From: Rhodococcus sp. P-2
GTDB taxonomy: Bacteria; Actinomycetota; Actinomycetes; Mycobacteriales; Mycobacteriaceae
Reading direction: 5' to 3'
Length of the DNA stretch: 64,000 nucleotides
Assembly (NCBI RefSeq): GCF_016598535.1
Contig: NZ_CP066779.1
Coordinates: 3,904,053-3,968,052 of the forward strand
Shown: positions 39,901-46,098 of the stretch, in pieces
How positions within the stretch are numbered: the first letter of the stretch is position 1
Layout: every line of letters starts with the position of its first letter
Position numbers and translations under genes: made by a program
The notes under the pieces: generated by a model
The model's database searches: none
Told to the model about the DNA's origin: nothing
What the model saw: only the letters and a program-made list of their open reading frames with translations

Positions 39901-40301
39901 AGATGGCCGAGTTCGAGCACCTCGTGTGGGCACGTCAGCCGCTCAAGTTCGGTGATCAGCTTCCGCTGCGCGCCGGTCTGCTGACCAGCCTCGGCTTCGG
40001 TCACGTCTCCGGACTGATCGCCGTCGTGCACCCGCAGGCATTCGTCGAGTCGGTTCCGGCCGACAAGCGTGCGGACTACGTTGCTGCGGCGCAGCAGCGG
40101 ACGATCGACGGTCAGCGTCGCCTCGCCAAGGCGATGTGCGGTGGCGACAGCCTCTACGAGCGGCCTGCGGATCGTCGTCTCGGTGCCGACGGAACGCCGG
40201 CCAAGGCGTCGCGTCAGCTCGAAGCGGACATGCTGCTGAGCGAGGACGCACGACTCGGCGCAGACCAGGTGTATCGCTCGAATCTGCCCGGCTGCAAGTA
40301 A
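30960..40301 (+). CDS. fas: Type I fatty acid synthase, bacterial FAS I
   Basis: The product is 3113 residues, the usual size for Mycobacteriales FAS I. Domains in order: acetyltransferase (GHSQG, Ser168), enoyl reductase (about 430-840, ILLAGMTPTTVDAKIVAAAA), dehydratase/MaoC hot dog (about 1230-1360, VSGDHNPIHTSD), malonyl/palmitoyl transferase (GHSVG, Ser1468), Ala/Pro linker (about 1770-1800), ACP (carrier Ser in GVSSRRN at about 1840), ketoreductase (about 2150, VVTGASKGS), and ketosynthase (ACATAA, Cys2754; later KHDTSTAAND and KSLTGHAKGG hold the two His). It makes C16-C26 acyl-CoAs that feed membrane lipids and mycolates. There is no phosphopantetheinyl transferase domain; acpS follows 10 bases later. 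Start GTG follows AGGAGAGG. Confidence 0.98.
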   Translation: MTIDDTTPTGNGRDSKGGRRFGVDGGQSRTTSKGALVDSLNNGVSYAIAFGGQGAPWLTSLEELSRDNGLEPVLTDLVNDAAARLTPVAQDLLVVRPVGFDPIAWMLEAEIVDEEEGEKSAGPSAAALTAAPVSLPGVFLTQLAALRALSAQGLDVAGNPPAAVIGHSQGLLATAAVAAQGNDDGELLAVAQLVGAAASLVGRRRGVIAGASAKPMVAVSGVDPERLAAIVAELAEGVAPERAAVLAIRNGRRRVVLAGPPAQLARVQERCEQIEAEEAREREGKKRGGSVFAPSFDPLDTEIGFHHPALAEAVELVGSWATRCGLDADRARELAQGVLVDPVDWVEAVDGAISAGAKWILDLGPSDQLTRMTSSSLRGQGIGIIAAATRGGHRNLLTPGAAPEVSRSWSEFAPKPVALPGGRIGVETAFTKLTGRSPILLAGMTPTTVDAKIVAAAANAGHWAELAGGGQVTEEIFEDRVAELKMLLEPGRAVQFNSLFLDPYLWKLQLGGKRLVQRARTAGAPIDGVIVTAGIPELEEAVALIDELSEIGITNIAFKPGTVAQIRSVIRIANEVPNFPVIVHIEGGRAGGHHSWEDLDDLLLDTYAELRTRPNLVICVGGGIGTPERAADYLTGRWSAAAGFPAMPVDGILVGTAAMATLEATTSPEVKQLLVDTPGTPDWVGAGTAEGGMASGRSQLGADIHEIDNAASRTGRLLDEVAGDSEAVAERREEIIAALDVTAKPYFGDVETMTYAQWLRRYLELTVGIDAAKEFDCGADLQDAIVEATSSPWLDITWRARFGEMLQRTEARLHPVDRGPIPTLFGDAETLERPEAAICALQASYPDYSTTVLHPADVSFFISLCKTPGKPVNFVPVVDGDVRRWWRSDSLWQAHDPRYTADQVCVIPGTVAVAGITRVDEPVGDLLDRFEKATYDELVAAGTTPIALASRRHQDSAPGLLDAVLSAPDLQWAGRLTQNPVRRLGDLDEWSAESADKAVHGTTGSSLTVVDSSHVLLSVPLVADKSVDITITIPESVVDGGAPVVTEADAEGAMSALLAVAAGQELPAVKNGKARLNVAWVPDRIADHAGVTGSGLPATLSVSGKAVPDVVVGACWPAVFAVLGAAKLDSLSVIEGMLDLVHLDHTVDFVGELPSETSILVVNAEVASVLDTDLGRVVEVKVEVGAMLGEGLDAPAVVTMTERFAIRGRTGAGELADPARAGGSISDAAVDTSRRRRRDAKILAPVSMGAFAQVSGDHNPIHTSDNAALLAGLGTPIVHGMWLSAAAQQVVTAVDPAETRVPPRRLTAWTARFLGMVRPGAEIDVRVDRVGIDQGAEIVEVGCRIDGELVMVATGRTAAPKTVYAFPGQGIQRPGMGLDARARSKAARDVWERADKHTRKALGFSILAVVRDNPVTVKARGVEHRHPDGVLHLTQFTQVAMAVLGVAQVAELRESGTFIEDSLLAGHSVGEYNALAAVAEVFPLEALLEVVFQRGSAMHQLVPRDEAGRSDYRMAAIRPSQIGVSDDDVQDFVAGVAEASGEFLEIVNLNLRGSQYAIAGSVAGLDALEVEIDRRRAEFGGKRAYIQVPGIDVPFHSTVLRGGVADFRVCLQDLLPHDIDPDILIGRYIPNLVPKPFSLRRDFVQEIADLVPSEPLLEVLADFDSYATRTHELSRIILIELLAWQFASPVRWIETQDLLFSDESEGGLGVERFVEIGLGAAPTVANLASQTLKLPGRFGYPVEVLNVEREAAIVYGTDVDPAVDDDDEIEAPAAQAAPTAAAAAPVAAAAPAAPSGGPRPDDLTFKAPDATKVLISLWTKLRPDQVGPADTIEALCDGVSSRRNQLLVDLGSELSLGAIDGAADADMGSLGATVDKLARTYKPFGPVLSDSINDHLRKVFGPSGKRPGYIADRVKKVWELGDGWAHHVTAAVALGTRDGASIRGGDLGGLSSGALADAAAVDAVIDSAVASVGSARGVSVSLPATGGGSGGTVDAAALGEFTENITGRNGVLASAARLVLEQLGLNEEAAVATVEDTELVDLVSAELGSDWPRLVAPAFDAQKAVLLDDRWASAREDLARIWIRSSEARGGVSGDTALSVENFIGAGSTVAAQAKWWATRATDEGRTALAEVYTRIADAAAAAESDAPEWAGEVAVVTGASKGSIAAAVTGKLLAGGATVFVTTSRLDGQRLGFYRDLYRENARAGAALWVVPANMASYTDVDALIDWIGNEATENAGGAKKLIKPAMTPTMLFPFAAPRVGGELSDAGARAEMEMRVLLWSVERLIGGLSKIGYDSDVDTHLHVVLPGSPNRGTFGGDGAYGEAKASLIAVVNRWKAERNWAERVTLAHAVIGWVRGTGLMGHNDPIVDAVEAAGVRTWSTQEMATQLLKTATRESRRAAAEAPLEVDLTGGLSEANLDLGALAKEAAEVAEIAEAVDEAVDESSILALPAPARLDDSVKAPSWPELDVTPADLVVIVGAGELGPYGSSRTRFEMEVDEQLSAAGVLELAWNTGLIVWENDPKPGWYDVESGDLVPEAEIADKYHDAVVERCGIRRYVDEGAMIDNTAPLLTSVFLDKDLSFVVGSEAEAQAFVESDPENTTATVSAESGDWTVTRRAGTEIRVPRKMKLTRSVGGQIPTNFDVTKWGIPADMADSVDRVGLWNIVATVDAFLTGGFTPSELLRWVHPSLVANTQGTGMGGMTSMRSLYIDTLLGENRPNDILQEALPNVIAAHVVQSYVGGYGAMVHPVAACATAAVSVEEGVDKIRLGKAQLVVAGGFDDLSTEGIIGFGDMSATAKTEDMHAKGIEDRRFSRANDRRRGGFVESAGGGTILLARGDLALEMGLPVLGVVAWAGSFADGVHTSIPAPGLGALGAGRGGADSQLALSLNALGVSADDIAVISKHDTSTAANDPNEAELHERLAGALGRSEGAPMFVVSQKSLTGHAKGGAAAFQLIGLCQVLSQGIVPPNRSLDCVDDKMAEFEHLVWARQPLKFGDQLPLRAGLLTSLGFGHVSGLIAVVHPQAFVESVPADKRADYVAAAQQRTIDGQRRLAKAMCGGDSLYERPADRRLGADGTPAKASRQLEADMLLSEDARLGADQVYRSNLPGCK

Positions 40302-40311
40302 TAATCACGGT

Positions 40312-40710
40312 ATGGGAGTTCTGGGTATCGGCTTCGACCTCGTGACGGTGTCGGAGTTCGCCGAGCAATTGAACAGGCCGGGAACGGCAATGCTCGACAA
40401 CTTCACACCGGGCGAGCGTCGAGACGCCGCTACCCGGAGCTCCGAACCGGCACGACACTTCGCCGCACGGTGGGCGGCGAAGGAAGCAGTGATCAAGGCG
40501 TGGTCGACTGCTCTCTTCGCCAGCCCGCCGGTGCTGGGGGAGATGATCCACAATCAGATCGAAGTCGTCTCGGACGCCTGGGGGCGCCCCGGCATTCGGC
40601 TTCGTGGTGACGTGGCCAAACACCTCACCGGCGTGAAGATTCATATCTCGCTCACCCACGACGGGGACATGGCCGGCGCGTTCGCGGTCATCGAATCCGA
40701 CCCGGAGTAA
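40312..40710 (+). CDS. acpS: Holo-ACP synthase (4'-phosphopantetheinyl transferase)
   Basis: The product is 132 residues. GIGFDLVTVSEFAEQ (metal-binding Asp) and ARHFAARWAAKEAVIKAW (Glu and Lys of the active site) are standard AcpS motifs. It transfers phosphopantetheine from CoA to the ACP domain of the upstream FAS I. The ten-base gap from fas shows a fas-acpS operon, as in Rv2524c-Rv2523c, and a terminator follows. Confidence 0.95.
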   Translation: MGVLGIGFDLVTVSEFAEQLNRPGTAMLDNFTPGERRDAATRSSEPARHFAARWAAKEAVIKAWSTALFASPPVLGEMIHNQIEVVSDAWGRPGIRLRGDVAKHLTGVKIHISLTHDGDMAGAFAVIESDPE

Positions 40711-40722
40711 CTCCGCCGGACA

Positions 40723-40761
40723 CGAAAGAGCCGGTCTCCCAAGGGGAGACCGGCTCTTTCG
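40723..40761. terminator. Strong intrinsic terminator after acpS
   Basis: CGAAAGAGCCGGTCTCCC and its complement form an 18-bp perfect stem with loop AAG. The arms end in T-rich sequence on both strands, so it ends both fas-acpS and the convergent TetR gene. Confidence 0.93.
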
Positions 40762-40769
40762 TCGTTCGA

Positions 40770-41531
40770 CTAGTCCTTCGTGCGGGACTCCTTCTCGGCG
40801 ACGAGAAGATACGCGATCATCAACCTTTTCAGTTCGGCGACGGCGTCGGCATGCGACTGGCCGTCCTGAACCGAGAAATTGAGCATCGAATACACCACGT
40901 GGACAAGAACTTCCGCCATCATCAGGCGGCGATCTCGCCGAGTACGAGGCGTCAGCGGACCCAGCATCTTCGCGACGGTCTCGGCGAACTGCTTCTCGTG
41001 AATGACTCCGGTGGCCCGCGTGGACGGCGTCGACTGCATCGCCAACCAGACTTCGCGACGCGACGGATCAGACGTCCACAGCCCGGCCATGTGATCGACG
41101 AAACTGTTCAGGAACCGCAACCAGTCGAGTGATGGCACCTCGCCGCCGAACTGCGCAAGCTCGTGCTGGACCCCGACGAGGTCCTGGCGGTTCAATTCGC
41201 ACACGATGACGTACTTGTTGGCGAAGAACTGGTAGAGCGTCCCGATCGGGACGTCGGCTCGTGCCGCGACCTCTTCGCAGGTGAACGATTCGAATCCGAC
41301 ATCGGTGAGGAGTTCGCGTGACGCCGCCAGGAGTGCGTCGAATTTACGCTGGCTGCGCTCTTGCGTCGGACGCTTGCGCGGCAGCAGTTCCTGCGGTTCT
41401 TCGAGGCTCTGGGGATTCTCGAGTGCCGGGTCGACTCGTCGCCGCGCGCGGTTACGAGTCGTGGGCTGCACGTCTTCCAGGCTATCGGTGTTTTCTGTCG
41501 AATTTGGGACTTGTGCATTATCCGGTGTCAT
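40770..41531 (-). CDS. TetR/AcrR family transcriptional regulator
   Basis: The product is 253 residues. A long disordered N-terminus (about 65 residues) precedes the helix-turn-helix FTCEEVAARADVPIGTLYQF. The C-terminal domain contains VPSLDWLRFLNSFVDHMAGL. I chose ATG 41531; a GTG at 41588 would add 19 residues. The gene faces fas-acpS across a terminator and is divergent from an M20 peptidase, with an AGGTG-type dyad between. Whether it acts on fas is unknown; the mycobacterial fas regulator FasR is encoded elsewhere. Confidence 0.88.
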   Translation of the reverse strand: MTPDNAQVPNSTENTDSLEDVQPTTRNRARRRVDPALENPQSLEEPQELLPRKRPTQERSQRKFDALLAASRELLTDVGFESFTCEEVAARADVPIGTLYQFFANKYVIVCELNRQDLVGVQHELAQFGGEVPSLDWLRFLNSFVDHMAGLWTSDPSRREVWLAMQSTPSTRATGVIHEKQFAETVAKMLGPLTPRTRRDRRLMMAEVLVHVVYSMLNFSVQDGQSHADAVAELKRLMIAYLLVAEKESRTKD

Positions 41532-41617
41532 TGGCCACCTACTTCGGCGGTCGTGATCGGTCGACACGCACCGCGCAGGTGCGCGCACACGAGTACCGAT
41601 GCTGTTGCCACACCTCG

Positions 41618-41643
41618 ATACTAGGTGACCACCTGTCCAGTAT
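41618..41643. promoter_or_regulatory. Dyad between TetR and M20 peptidase genes
   Basis: AGGTGACCACCT (41623-41634) is a palindrome with AC at its centre, flanked by ATACT on the left and AGTAT on the right. It lies 87 bases upstream of the TetR start and is a plausible TetR operator. Confidence 0.55.
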
Positions 41644-41703
41644 CCGAAGAGGTTGCTGTGCGGTGTGGCGAAAGCGGCGATCCTCCCGACTCCCTACGTC
41701 CGA

Positions 41704-41741
41704 TTCGGGCACACTGAGATTCTTCGGGCACACCGAGATTC
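41704..41741. repeat. Two tandem 19-bp copies before peptidase gene
   Basis: TTCGGGCACACTGAGATTC (41704-41722) is followed directly by TTCGGGCACACCGAGATTC (41723-41741), with one mismatch. It ends 21 bases before the peptidase start. It may be a duplication or paired regulator sites. Confidence 0.75.
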
Positions 41742-41762
41742 GATGCCGAGGAAAGGGAGACG

Positions 41763-43106
41763 ATGACGGAAGAACTGCGAACCGCGGTACGTGGACTCAT
41801 GCCGCGTGCCCGTGAAGATCTCAGCGCACTTGTGGCGATGAAGTCCGTCGCCGATGCACGGCAGTACCCGCCGGAAGAATGCGCGGCCGCAGCACATTGG
41901 GTCCTGGAGGCATTCCGCGATCAAGGTTTCGCCGACATCGAGGCGATCGAGACCTCCGACGGCTCGGCCGCCGTCGTCGGCCGGCGACCAGGTCCGGCCG
42001 GTGCCCGGACGGTTCTGCTGTACTGCCACTACGACGTTCAGCCGCCGGGAAACGAAGAGCTCTGGGGCTCGCCGCCTTTCGCACTCACCGAGCGCGACGG
42101 GCGGTGGTACGGACGTGGCGCTTCCGACTGCAAGGGCAACGTCGTCATGCATCTGACGGCGCTGCGTGCGCTAGCCGCCGCCGGTGTCGATCCGAGCGCA
42201 CATCTGACGATCGTCGCCGAAGGTTCCGAGGAGATGGGCACCGGTGGCCTCGAGGATCTGGTGCGAGAGCGGCCCGAACTTTTCGCGGCCGACATGATTC
42301 TGATCGCCGATACCGGCAACACCGAGGTGGGGGAGCCGACGATCACGACGTCACTGCGCGGCATCGCCAACGTGGTGGTCCACGTGTCGACACTCGAGGG
42401 TGAGATTCACTCCGGCGTCTTCGGTGGGCCGGCGCCCGATGCGATCACCGCGCTGGTGCACATTCTCTCGACCCTGCACGACGGCGCCGGAAACACCACC
42501 GTCGAAGGCTTGACCAACGACCAGGAATGGGCCGGGGTCAGCTACGACGACGATCAGTTCCGTTCTGATGCGGGAGTGCTCGACGGCGTCCAACTGACCG
42601 GTTCCGGTTCGGTGGCAGAACAGGTGTGGGCTCGTCCGGCGCTGACCATTCTGGGAATCGACTGCCCGCCGGTGGTCGGTTCGGCGGCGGCGATCACGCC
42701 GCGCGCGTCCGCACGTCTGAATCTTCGCGTCCCGCCCGGCACGGATCCGGCGCAGGCACAGAAGTTGTTGACCGACCACCTCCGCGCAGCGGCGCCGTGG
42801 GGCGTCCACATCGAGGTCGTACCGGAATCGACGGGTTCACCGTTCTCGTCGTCGACCGAAGGAACGGGGTTCGCGCAACTGAAGTCTGCGCTGACCGATG
42901 CCTACGGCCGGGAAGTGGGATTTGCCGGCCAAGGCGGATCGATCCCGCTGTGCAGCGCGCTGGCCGAGCAGTTCCCCGACGCGGAGATCGCATTGATCGG
43001 CGTCGAGGAACCGCAGTGCCGCATTCATGCGCCCGACGAAAGCGTCGACCCGTCGGAGATCGAGAATCTCGCTTTCGCGGAGGCGCTGTTCTTGAGCAGA
43101 TACTGA
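41763..43106 (+). CDS. M20/M25/M40 family dipeptidase
   Basis: The product is 447 residues. Metal-site motifs are LLYCHYDVQPPG (His and catalytic Asp), GRGASDCKGNVVMH (bridging Asp), EGSEEMGT (Glu-Glu) and CRIHAPDESV (last His). The central dimerisation domain contains EIHSGVFGGPAPDA. It should cleave dipeptides or amidated amino acids in the cytoplasm. The position after acpS matches Rv2522c. ATG 41763 follows AAAGGGAGA. Confidence 0.92.
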   Translation: MTEELRTAVRGLMPRAREDLSALVAMKSVADARQYPPEECAAAAHWVLEAFRDQGFADIEAIETSDGSAAVVGRRPGPAGARTVLLYCHYDVQPPGNEELWGSPPFALTERDGRWYGRGASDCKGNVVMHLTALRALAAAGVDPSAHLTIVAEGSEEMGTGGLEDLVRERPELFAADMILIADTGNTEVGEPTITTSLRGIANVVVHVSTLEGEIHSGVFGGPAPDAITALVHILSTLHDGAGNTTVEGLTNDQEWAGVSYDDDQFRSDAGVLDGVQLTGSGSVAEQVWARPALTILGIDCPPVVGSAAAITPRASARLNLRVPPGTDPAQAQKLLTDHLRAAAPWGVHIEVVPESTGSPFSSSTEGTGFAQLKSALTDAYGREVGFAGQGGSIPLCSALAEQFPDAEIALIGVEEPQCRIHAPDESVDPSEIENLAFAEALFLSRY

Positions 43107-43108
43107 AG

Positions 43109-43582
43109 TCAGACCGACAAATCGCGTCGTAGCTTGGCGACGTGACCGGTGGCCCGGACGTTGTACTGGGCCACCTCGATCTTGCCTTCCTCGTCGACGA
43201 GGAACGTCGAGCGGATGACGCCCTGCACCGTCTTGCCGTACATCTTCTTCTCACCGAATGCGCCCCAGGCTTCGAGCGTCGCTTTCTCGGGGTCGGAGAG
43301 AAGCGGGAAGGTCAGTTCCTCGGTATCGCGGAATTTGGCGAGTTTGGCGGGCTTGTCCGGCGAGATTCCGATGACCTCGAGGCCGGCGCCGTTCAGTTCG
43401 GCGAGGCTGTCACGGAAGTCGCAGGCCTGCTTGGTGCACCCCGGCGTGCTGGCCGCTGGGTAGAAGTACACGATGACCTTGCGGCCGCGGTAATCGTGGA
43501 GTGAAACCTCGTTGCCGTCGGCGTCGGGGAGCGTGAAATCCGGCGCGACGTCGCCGGCGGACAATCTACTGTTCTCGGTCAC
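43109..43582 (-). CDS. bcp: Thioredoxin-dependent thiol peroxidase (Bcp/PrxQ)
   Basis: The product is 157 residues. Peroxidatic Cys in STPGCTKQACDFRD (about 48) is followed five residues later by the resolving Cys, the alpha-type PrxQ arrangement. It reduces hydrogen and organic peroxides using thioredoxin. I chose GTG 43582 (VTENSRLSAGDVAPDF), as longer frames run into the neighbouring promoter. It is convergent with the peptidase and matches Rv2521. Confidence 0.93.
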   Translation of the reverse strand: MTENSRLSAGDVAPDFTLPDADGNEVSLHDYRGRKVIVYFYPAASTPGCTKQACDFRDSLAELNGAGLEVIGISPDKPAKLAKFRDTEELTFPLLSDPEKATLEAWGAFGEKKMYGKTVQGVIRSTFLVDEEGKIEVAQYNVRATGHVAKLRRDLSV

Positions 43583-43727
43583 GGGAATCGAGGTTAGTCG
43601 AGAAATTGCGCGGCAGGTGGGCGCGAGGGCATTCTGCTCCTCTACGGTAGAGCGAAGTGTCGGCGCGCTGCGTCCGCACAGCAGACCCGCACACAGAGCA
43701 GCAGAACACAGACAAGTTGGAGGACAC

Positions 43728-43949
43728 GTGCCCAGGGACACCGAGAGCATCGAGCGCGAGATCGAGAAGGCGCGTAATCAGCTCGCGAGCACACTCGACG
43801 AACTGACGGTCCGCACCAACCCGAAGCGGCTGGTCGAGAACACCAAGAAGACGGTGCTCGCCAAGCTCAACGAGCCGGCAGTGAAGTACGCGCTGATCGC
43901 AGTCGGTTCAGTGGTGGGACTACTCGTGGTCCGGAAGATCATTCGCTGA
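43728..43949 (+). CDS. DUF3618 membrane protein
   Basis: The product is 73 residues. An amphipathic N-terminal part (RDTESIEREIEKARNQLAST) with the DUF3618 pattern is followed by one C-terminal membrane helix (YALIAVGSVVGLLVV) and a short basic end. GTG 43728 has GGAGG upstream. It matches Rv2520c. Probably a small membrane-associated stress or envelope protein; function unknown. Confidence 0.85.
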   Translation: MPRDTESIEREIEKARNQLASTLDELTVRTNPKRLVENTKKTVLAKLNEPAVKYALIAVGSVVGLLVVRKIIR

Positions 43950-43974
43950 CCCGAGTCGTCGAAGACAGAACATG

Positions 43975-44010
43975 AAGAAGGCCCCCACCTGGTGAGGTGG
44001 GGGCCTTCTT
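43975..44010. terminator. Bidirectional terminator
   Basis: AAGAAGGCCCCCACCT and AGGTGGGGGCCTTCTT form a perfect 16-bp stem with loop GGTG. It ends the DUF3618 gene and the opposing tRNA-Lys. Confidence 0.93.
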
Positions 44011-44117
44011 GCAAGTGCGCCCACAGGGACTCGAACCCCGGACCCAGTGATTAAGAGTCACTTGCTCTACCAACTGAGCTATAGGCGCTCGCTCTTGCGA
44101 GACAGAACATTAGCCGA
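44009..44117. repeat. 109-bp direct repeat containing tRNA-Lys, copy 1
   Basis: This stretch is identical base for base to 45717-45825. It covers the complete tRNA-Lys gene plus 7 bases on its 3' side and 29 bases on its 5' side (through GACAGAACATTAGCCGA). The copies have the same orientation, are 1708 bp apart, and enclose one amidase gene. Confidence 0.95.
44016..44088 (-). tRNA. tRNA-Lys (anticodon CUU), copy 1
   Basis: The minus strand starts GCGCCTATAGCTCAGTTGGT. The anticodon loop CTCTTAA holds CTT, the T arm has GGTTCGAGTCC, and the acceptor stem GCGCCTA pairs with TGGGCGC including one G-T pair. Length is 73 nt without CCA. It is identical to the copy at 45724. Confidence 0.96.
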
Positions 44118-44181
44118 CAGGCTCAGGAGTTTGCAAAACGCGTGTTCATCGTGGTGACGATGGTTACATCGCTTCCGTAAT

Positions 44182-45612
44182 TCAGGAGTGTGGCGGGCGC
44201 GAATCCGGCCAGCGGACGGTGCTTTCCAACTGCTGTGCTAGGGCGAGAATCGTCGGTTCACCACCGCTGCGCGCGACCAGTTGGACGCTCAGGGGGAGCC
44301 CGCGTTCGGAGAACCCGGCGGGTACCGCGGCCGCCGGGTTGCCGCAGACATTCCAGATCGAACAGTAAGCGGCGATCGGCAGTGCCTTGCGGACTGCGGA
44401 GAGAAGGCCGGTTCCTTCGAGTTGTCCGATCGGGCGAGGCAAGGCAGGCGTGGTCGGCATCAGGACCAGGTCGAAGGTGTCGAAGACCTGGTTGACCGTC
44501 GCTGCAATTCGCTCGCCTTTGCGGTAAGCGAATTTCCCGACGCGCGCGGGAGCGGCTATCCGGCCGATCGACGCGAGTGCTCGTGTGCGCTTCTCCAGGA
44601 GTGCTGGCTGGTCGACGCGCACTGCTTCGTCGCGGACGCCGCCGAGCACCTGCGGGAGAAAAGCGGCAGTGGCATCCGGGTACTCGGGATCGTGTTCTTC
44701 GACGTGATGTCCCAACGCGCTCAACATCTCTGCGATCGAGAGCACCGCGGCAACGATCTCCGCTGACGGGCGGACGCCTCGGACCGGACTCCGGGTGGAC
44801 ACCGCGATGCGAAGCGGCCCGGGCGCCGACACGGCCGCGTCGGCAAAGCTGGTGCGGATCGTTTCGGCTGTGTAGTCGTCGGTCGCGGTGGTGCCGGTGA
44901 TTGCGTCGTATACGAGTGCGCTGTCCTCGACCGAACGAGTGAGAGGCCCGAGCGTGCCGAGTCCGCGCCAGAGGTTTCGGTTCGGCGCGGTGCTCACCCG
45001 ACCGCGTTGCGGCTTGAGGCCGAACAACCCGCAGAATGCCGAAGGCAATCGAATGGAACCGCCGCCGTCGCCGCCTATTGCCGCCGCGACCATTCCCGAC
45101 GCGACGGCCGACGCAGATCCTCCGCTCGATCCGCCGGTGGATATGCCGGTGTCCCAAGGGTTTCTCGTGTAGCCGTTTGCGGCAGTCTCGGTGAAGGGCC
45201 AGATGCCGAACTCGGGCATCGTCGTCTTGCCGACGATCACCGCACCCGCCTCGCGCAACCGGCGGACAACCTCTGAATCGGCCGGTGCGATGCGCGTTGC
45301 TGCCGCACCGCCGTATGTCGTGGGCGTTCCGGCGACGTCGTTCTCGTCCTTGATTGCAATCGGGACTCCGTGCAGCGGGCCCAGGGTTTGGCCGTCGGCC
45401 TGACGTTGATCGAGCCGCGTCGCCTCGTCGAGTGCTTCGTCTGCGAGAACTCGCACAAATGCATTGAGCGTCGAATCGAGGCGTTCGATCCGGCGAAGTG
45501 TGTTCTCGGTGAGTTCGCGGGCCGACAATTCTCCGGACCGGATCAGAGCTGCCTGACCTGCCACCCCGGCAAATGCCAGCTCGCTGTCAGGTGTGGTTCC
45601 GCGCTCAGTCAT
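44182..45612 (-). CDS. Amidase signature family hydrolase
   Basis: The product is 476 residues. [14 protein letters not shown] holds the catalytic Lys, [20 protein letters not shown] the cis-Ser, and [20 protein letters not shown] the nucleophile Ser. It is an amidase of unknown substrate, distinct from the one at 4196. The gene alone occupies the interval between two identical tRNA-Lys copies, on the same strand. Base composition is like its neighbours, so recent foreign origin is not obvious. Confidence 0.9.
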   Translation of the reverse strand: MTERGTTPDSELAFAGVAGQAALIRSGELSARELTENTLRRIERLDSTLNAFVRVLADEALDEATRLDQRQADGQTLGPLHGVPIAIKDENDVAGTPTTYGGAAATRIAPADSEVVRRLREAGAVIVGKTTMPEFGIWPFTETAANGYTRNPWDTGISTGGSSGGSASAVASGMVAAAIGGDGGGSIRLPSAFCGLFGLKPQRGRVSTAPNRNLWRGLGTLGPLTRSVEDSALVYDAITGTTATDDYTAETIRTSFADAAVSAPGPLRIAVSTRSPVRGVRPSAEIVAAVLSIAEMLSALGHHVEEHDPEYPDATAAFLPQVLGGVRDEAVRVDQPALLEKRTRALASIGRIAAPARVGKFAYRKGERIAATVNQVFDTFDLVLMPTTPALPRPIGQLEGTGLLSAVRKALPIAAYCSIWNVCGNPAAAVPAGFSERGLPLSVQLVARSGGEPTILALAQQLESTVRWPDSRPPHS

Positions 45613-45687
45613 CAGTCCTCCAGGCCGTGGTTCCGGTAACTGTGAAGTCTATTCACCACAACCTGGTCACCACGACACAAAGAAAAA

Positions 45688-45713
45688 TCCCCACCTTCCG
45701 AAGAAGGTGGGGA
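45688..45713 (-). terminator. Terminator of tRNA-Lys copy 2
   Basis: TCCCCACCTTC and GAAGGTGGGGA form an 11-bp stem with loop CGAA, followed on the minus strand by a T-run (TTTTTCT). It ends transcription from the upstream tRNA-Lys at 45724-45796. Confidence 0.88.
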
Positions 45714-45716
45714 CCT

Positions 45717-45825
45717 TTGCAAGTGCGCCCACAGGGACTCGAACCCCGGACCCAGTGATTAAGAGTCACTTGCTCTACCAACTGAGCTATAGGCGCTCGC
45801 TCTTGCGAGACAGAACATTAGCCGA
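45717..45825. repeat. 109-bp direct repeat containing tRNA-Lys, copy 2
   Basis: Identical to 44009-44117. The flanks outside differ at once (CTT before and CAGG after copy 1; CCT before and ATCG after copy 2), which defines the duplication ends. Confidence 0.95.
45724..45796 (-). tRNA. tRNA-Lys (anticodon CUU), copy 2
   Basis: Same sequence and structure as the gene at 44016-44088. It has its own downstream terminator with a different sequence, so both copies could be separately transcribed. Confidence 0.96.
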
Positions 45826-46098
45826 ATCGCCGGTTCGGGAGCAAATCGCCAGGTGGAGGCGTCGCCGCCGTAGTCCGATCGGAGGAAATCCGCTGAAAGC
45901 GGTAACAAAACGGACGGTTCGGAGCGATTGATACTTGAACGTTACTGACGGCGTGGCCCTTCATGACCGTTGGTAACGAGCGCGCCTGGCATCATTGGTG
46001 CAGCGCAGTCATACCGCAAGTCCCACTTGCCTTCCGGTAAGTGGGATTCGCATGTGATGCGGAAGTTAGTCGGAGAAATTGTGAAGCGGAGTCGAACG
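45797..46098 (+). promoter_or_regulatory. ldt upstream region with GTAAC boxes and leader hairpins
   Basis: This region of about 300 bp without a gene has GTAAC at 45901-45905, inverted at 45940-45944, and again at 45972-45976. The last two form the ends of a 12-bp imperfect stem (45939-45950 with 45966-45977). A second hairpin, TCCCACTTGCC with GGTAAGTGGGA (46021-46031, 46036-46046), lies 52 bases before the start. GTAAC repeats resemble the MtrA-box half-sites known from Mycobacteriales cell-wall genes. Confidence 0.45.

Noticed and set aside
30960..40301. Polyketide synthase instead of FAS I.
   Set aside because: The domain order AT-ER-DH-MPT-ACP-KR-KS and the GVSSRRN carrier motif are specific to bacterial FAS I, and acpS follows.
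44182..45612. A phage or integrative element between the tRNA-Lys copies.
   Set aside because: No integrase or phage gene lies in the interval, and the repeat covers the whole tRNA plus its leader rather than a short 3' att core.
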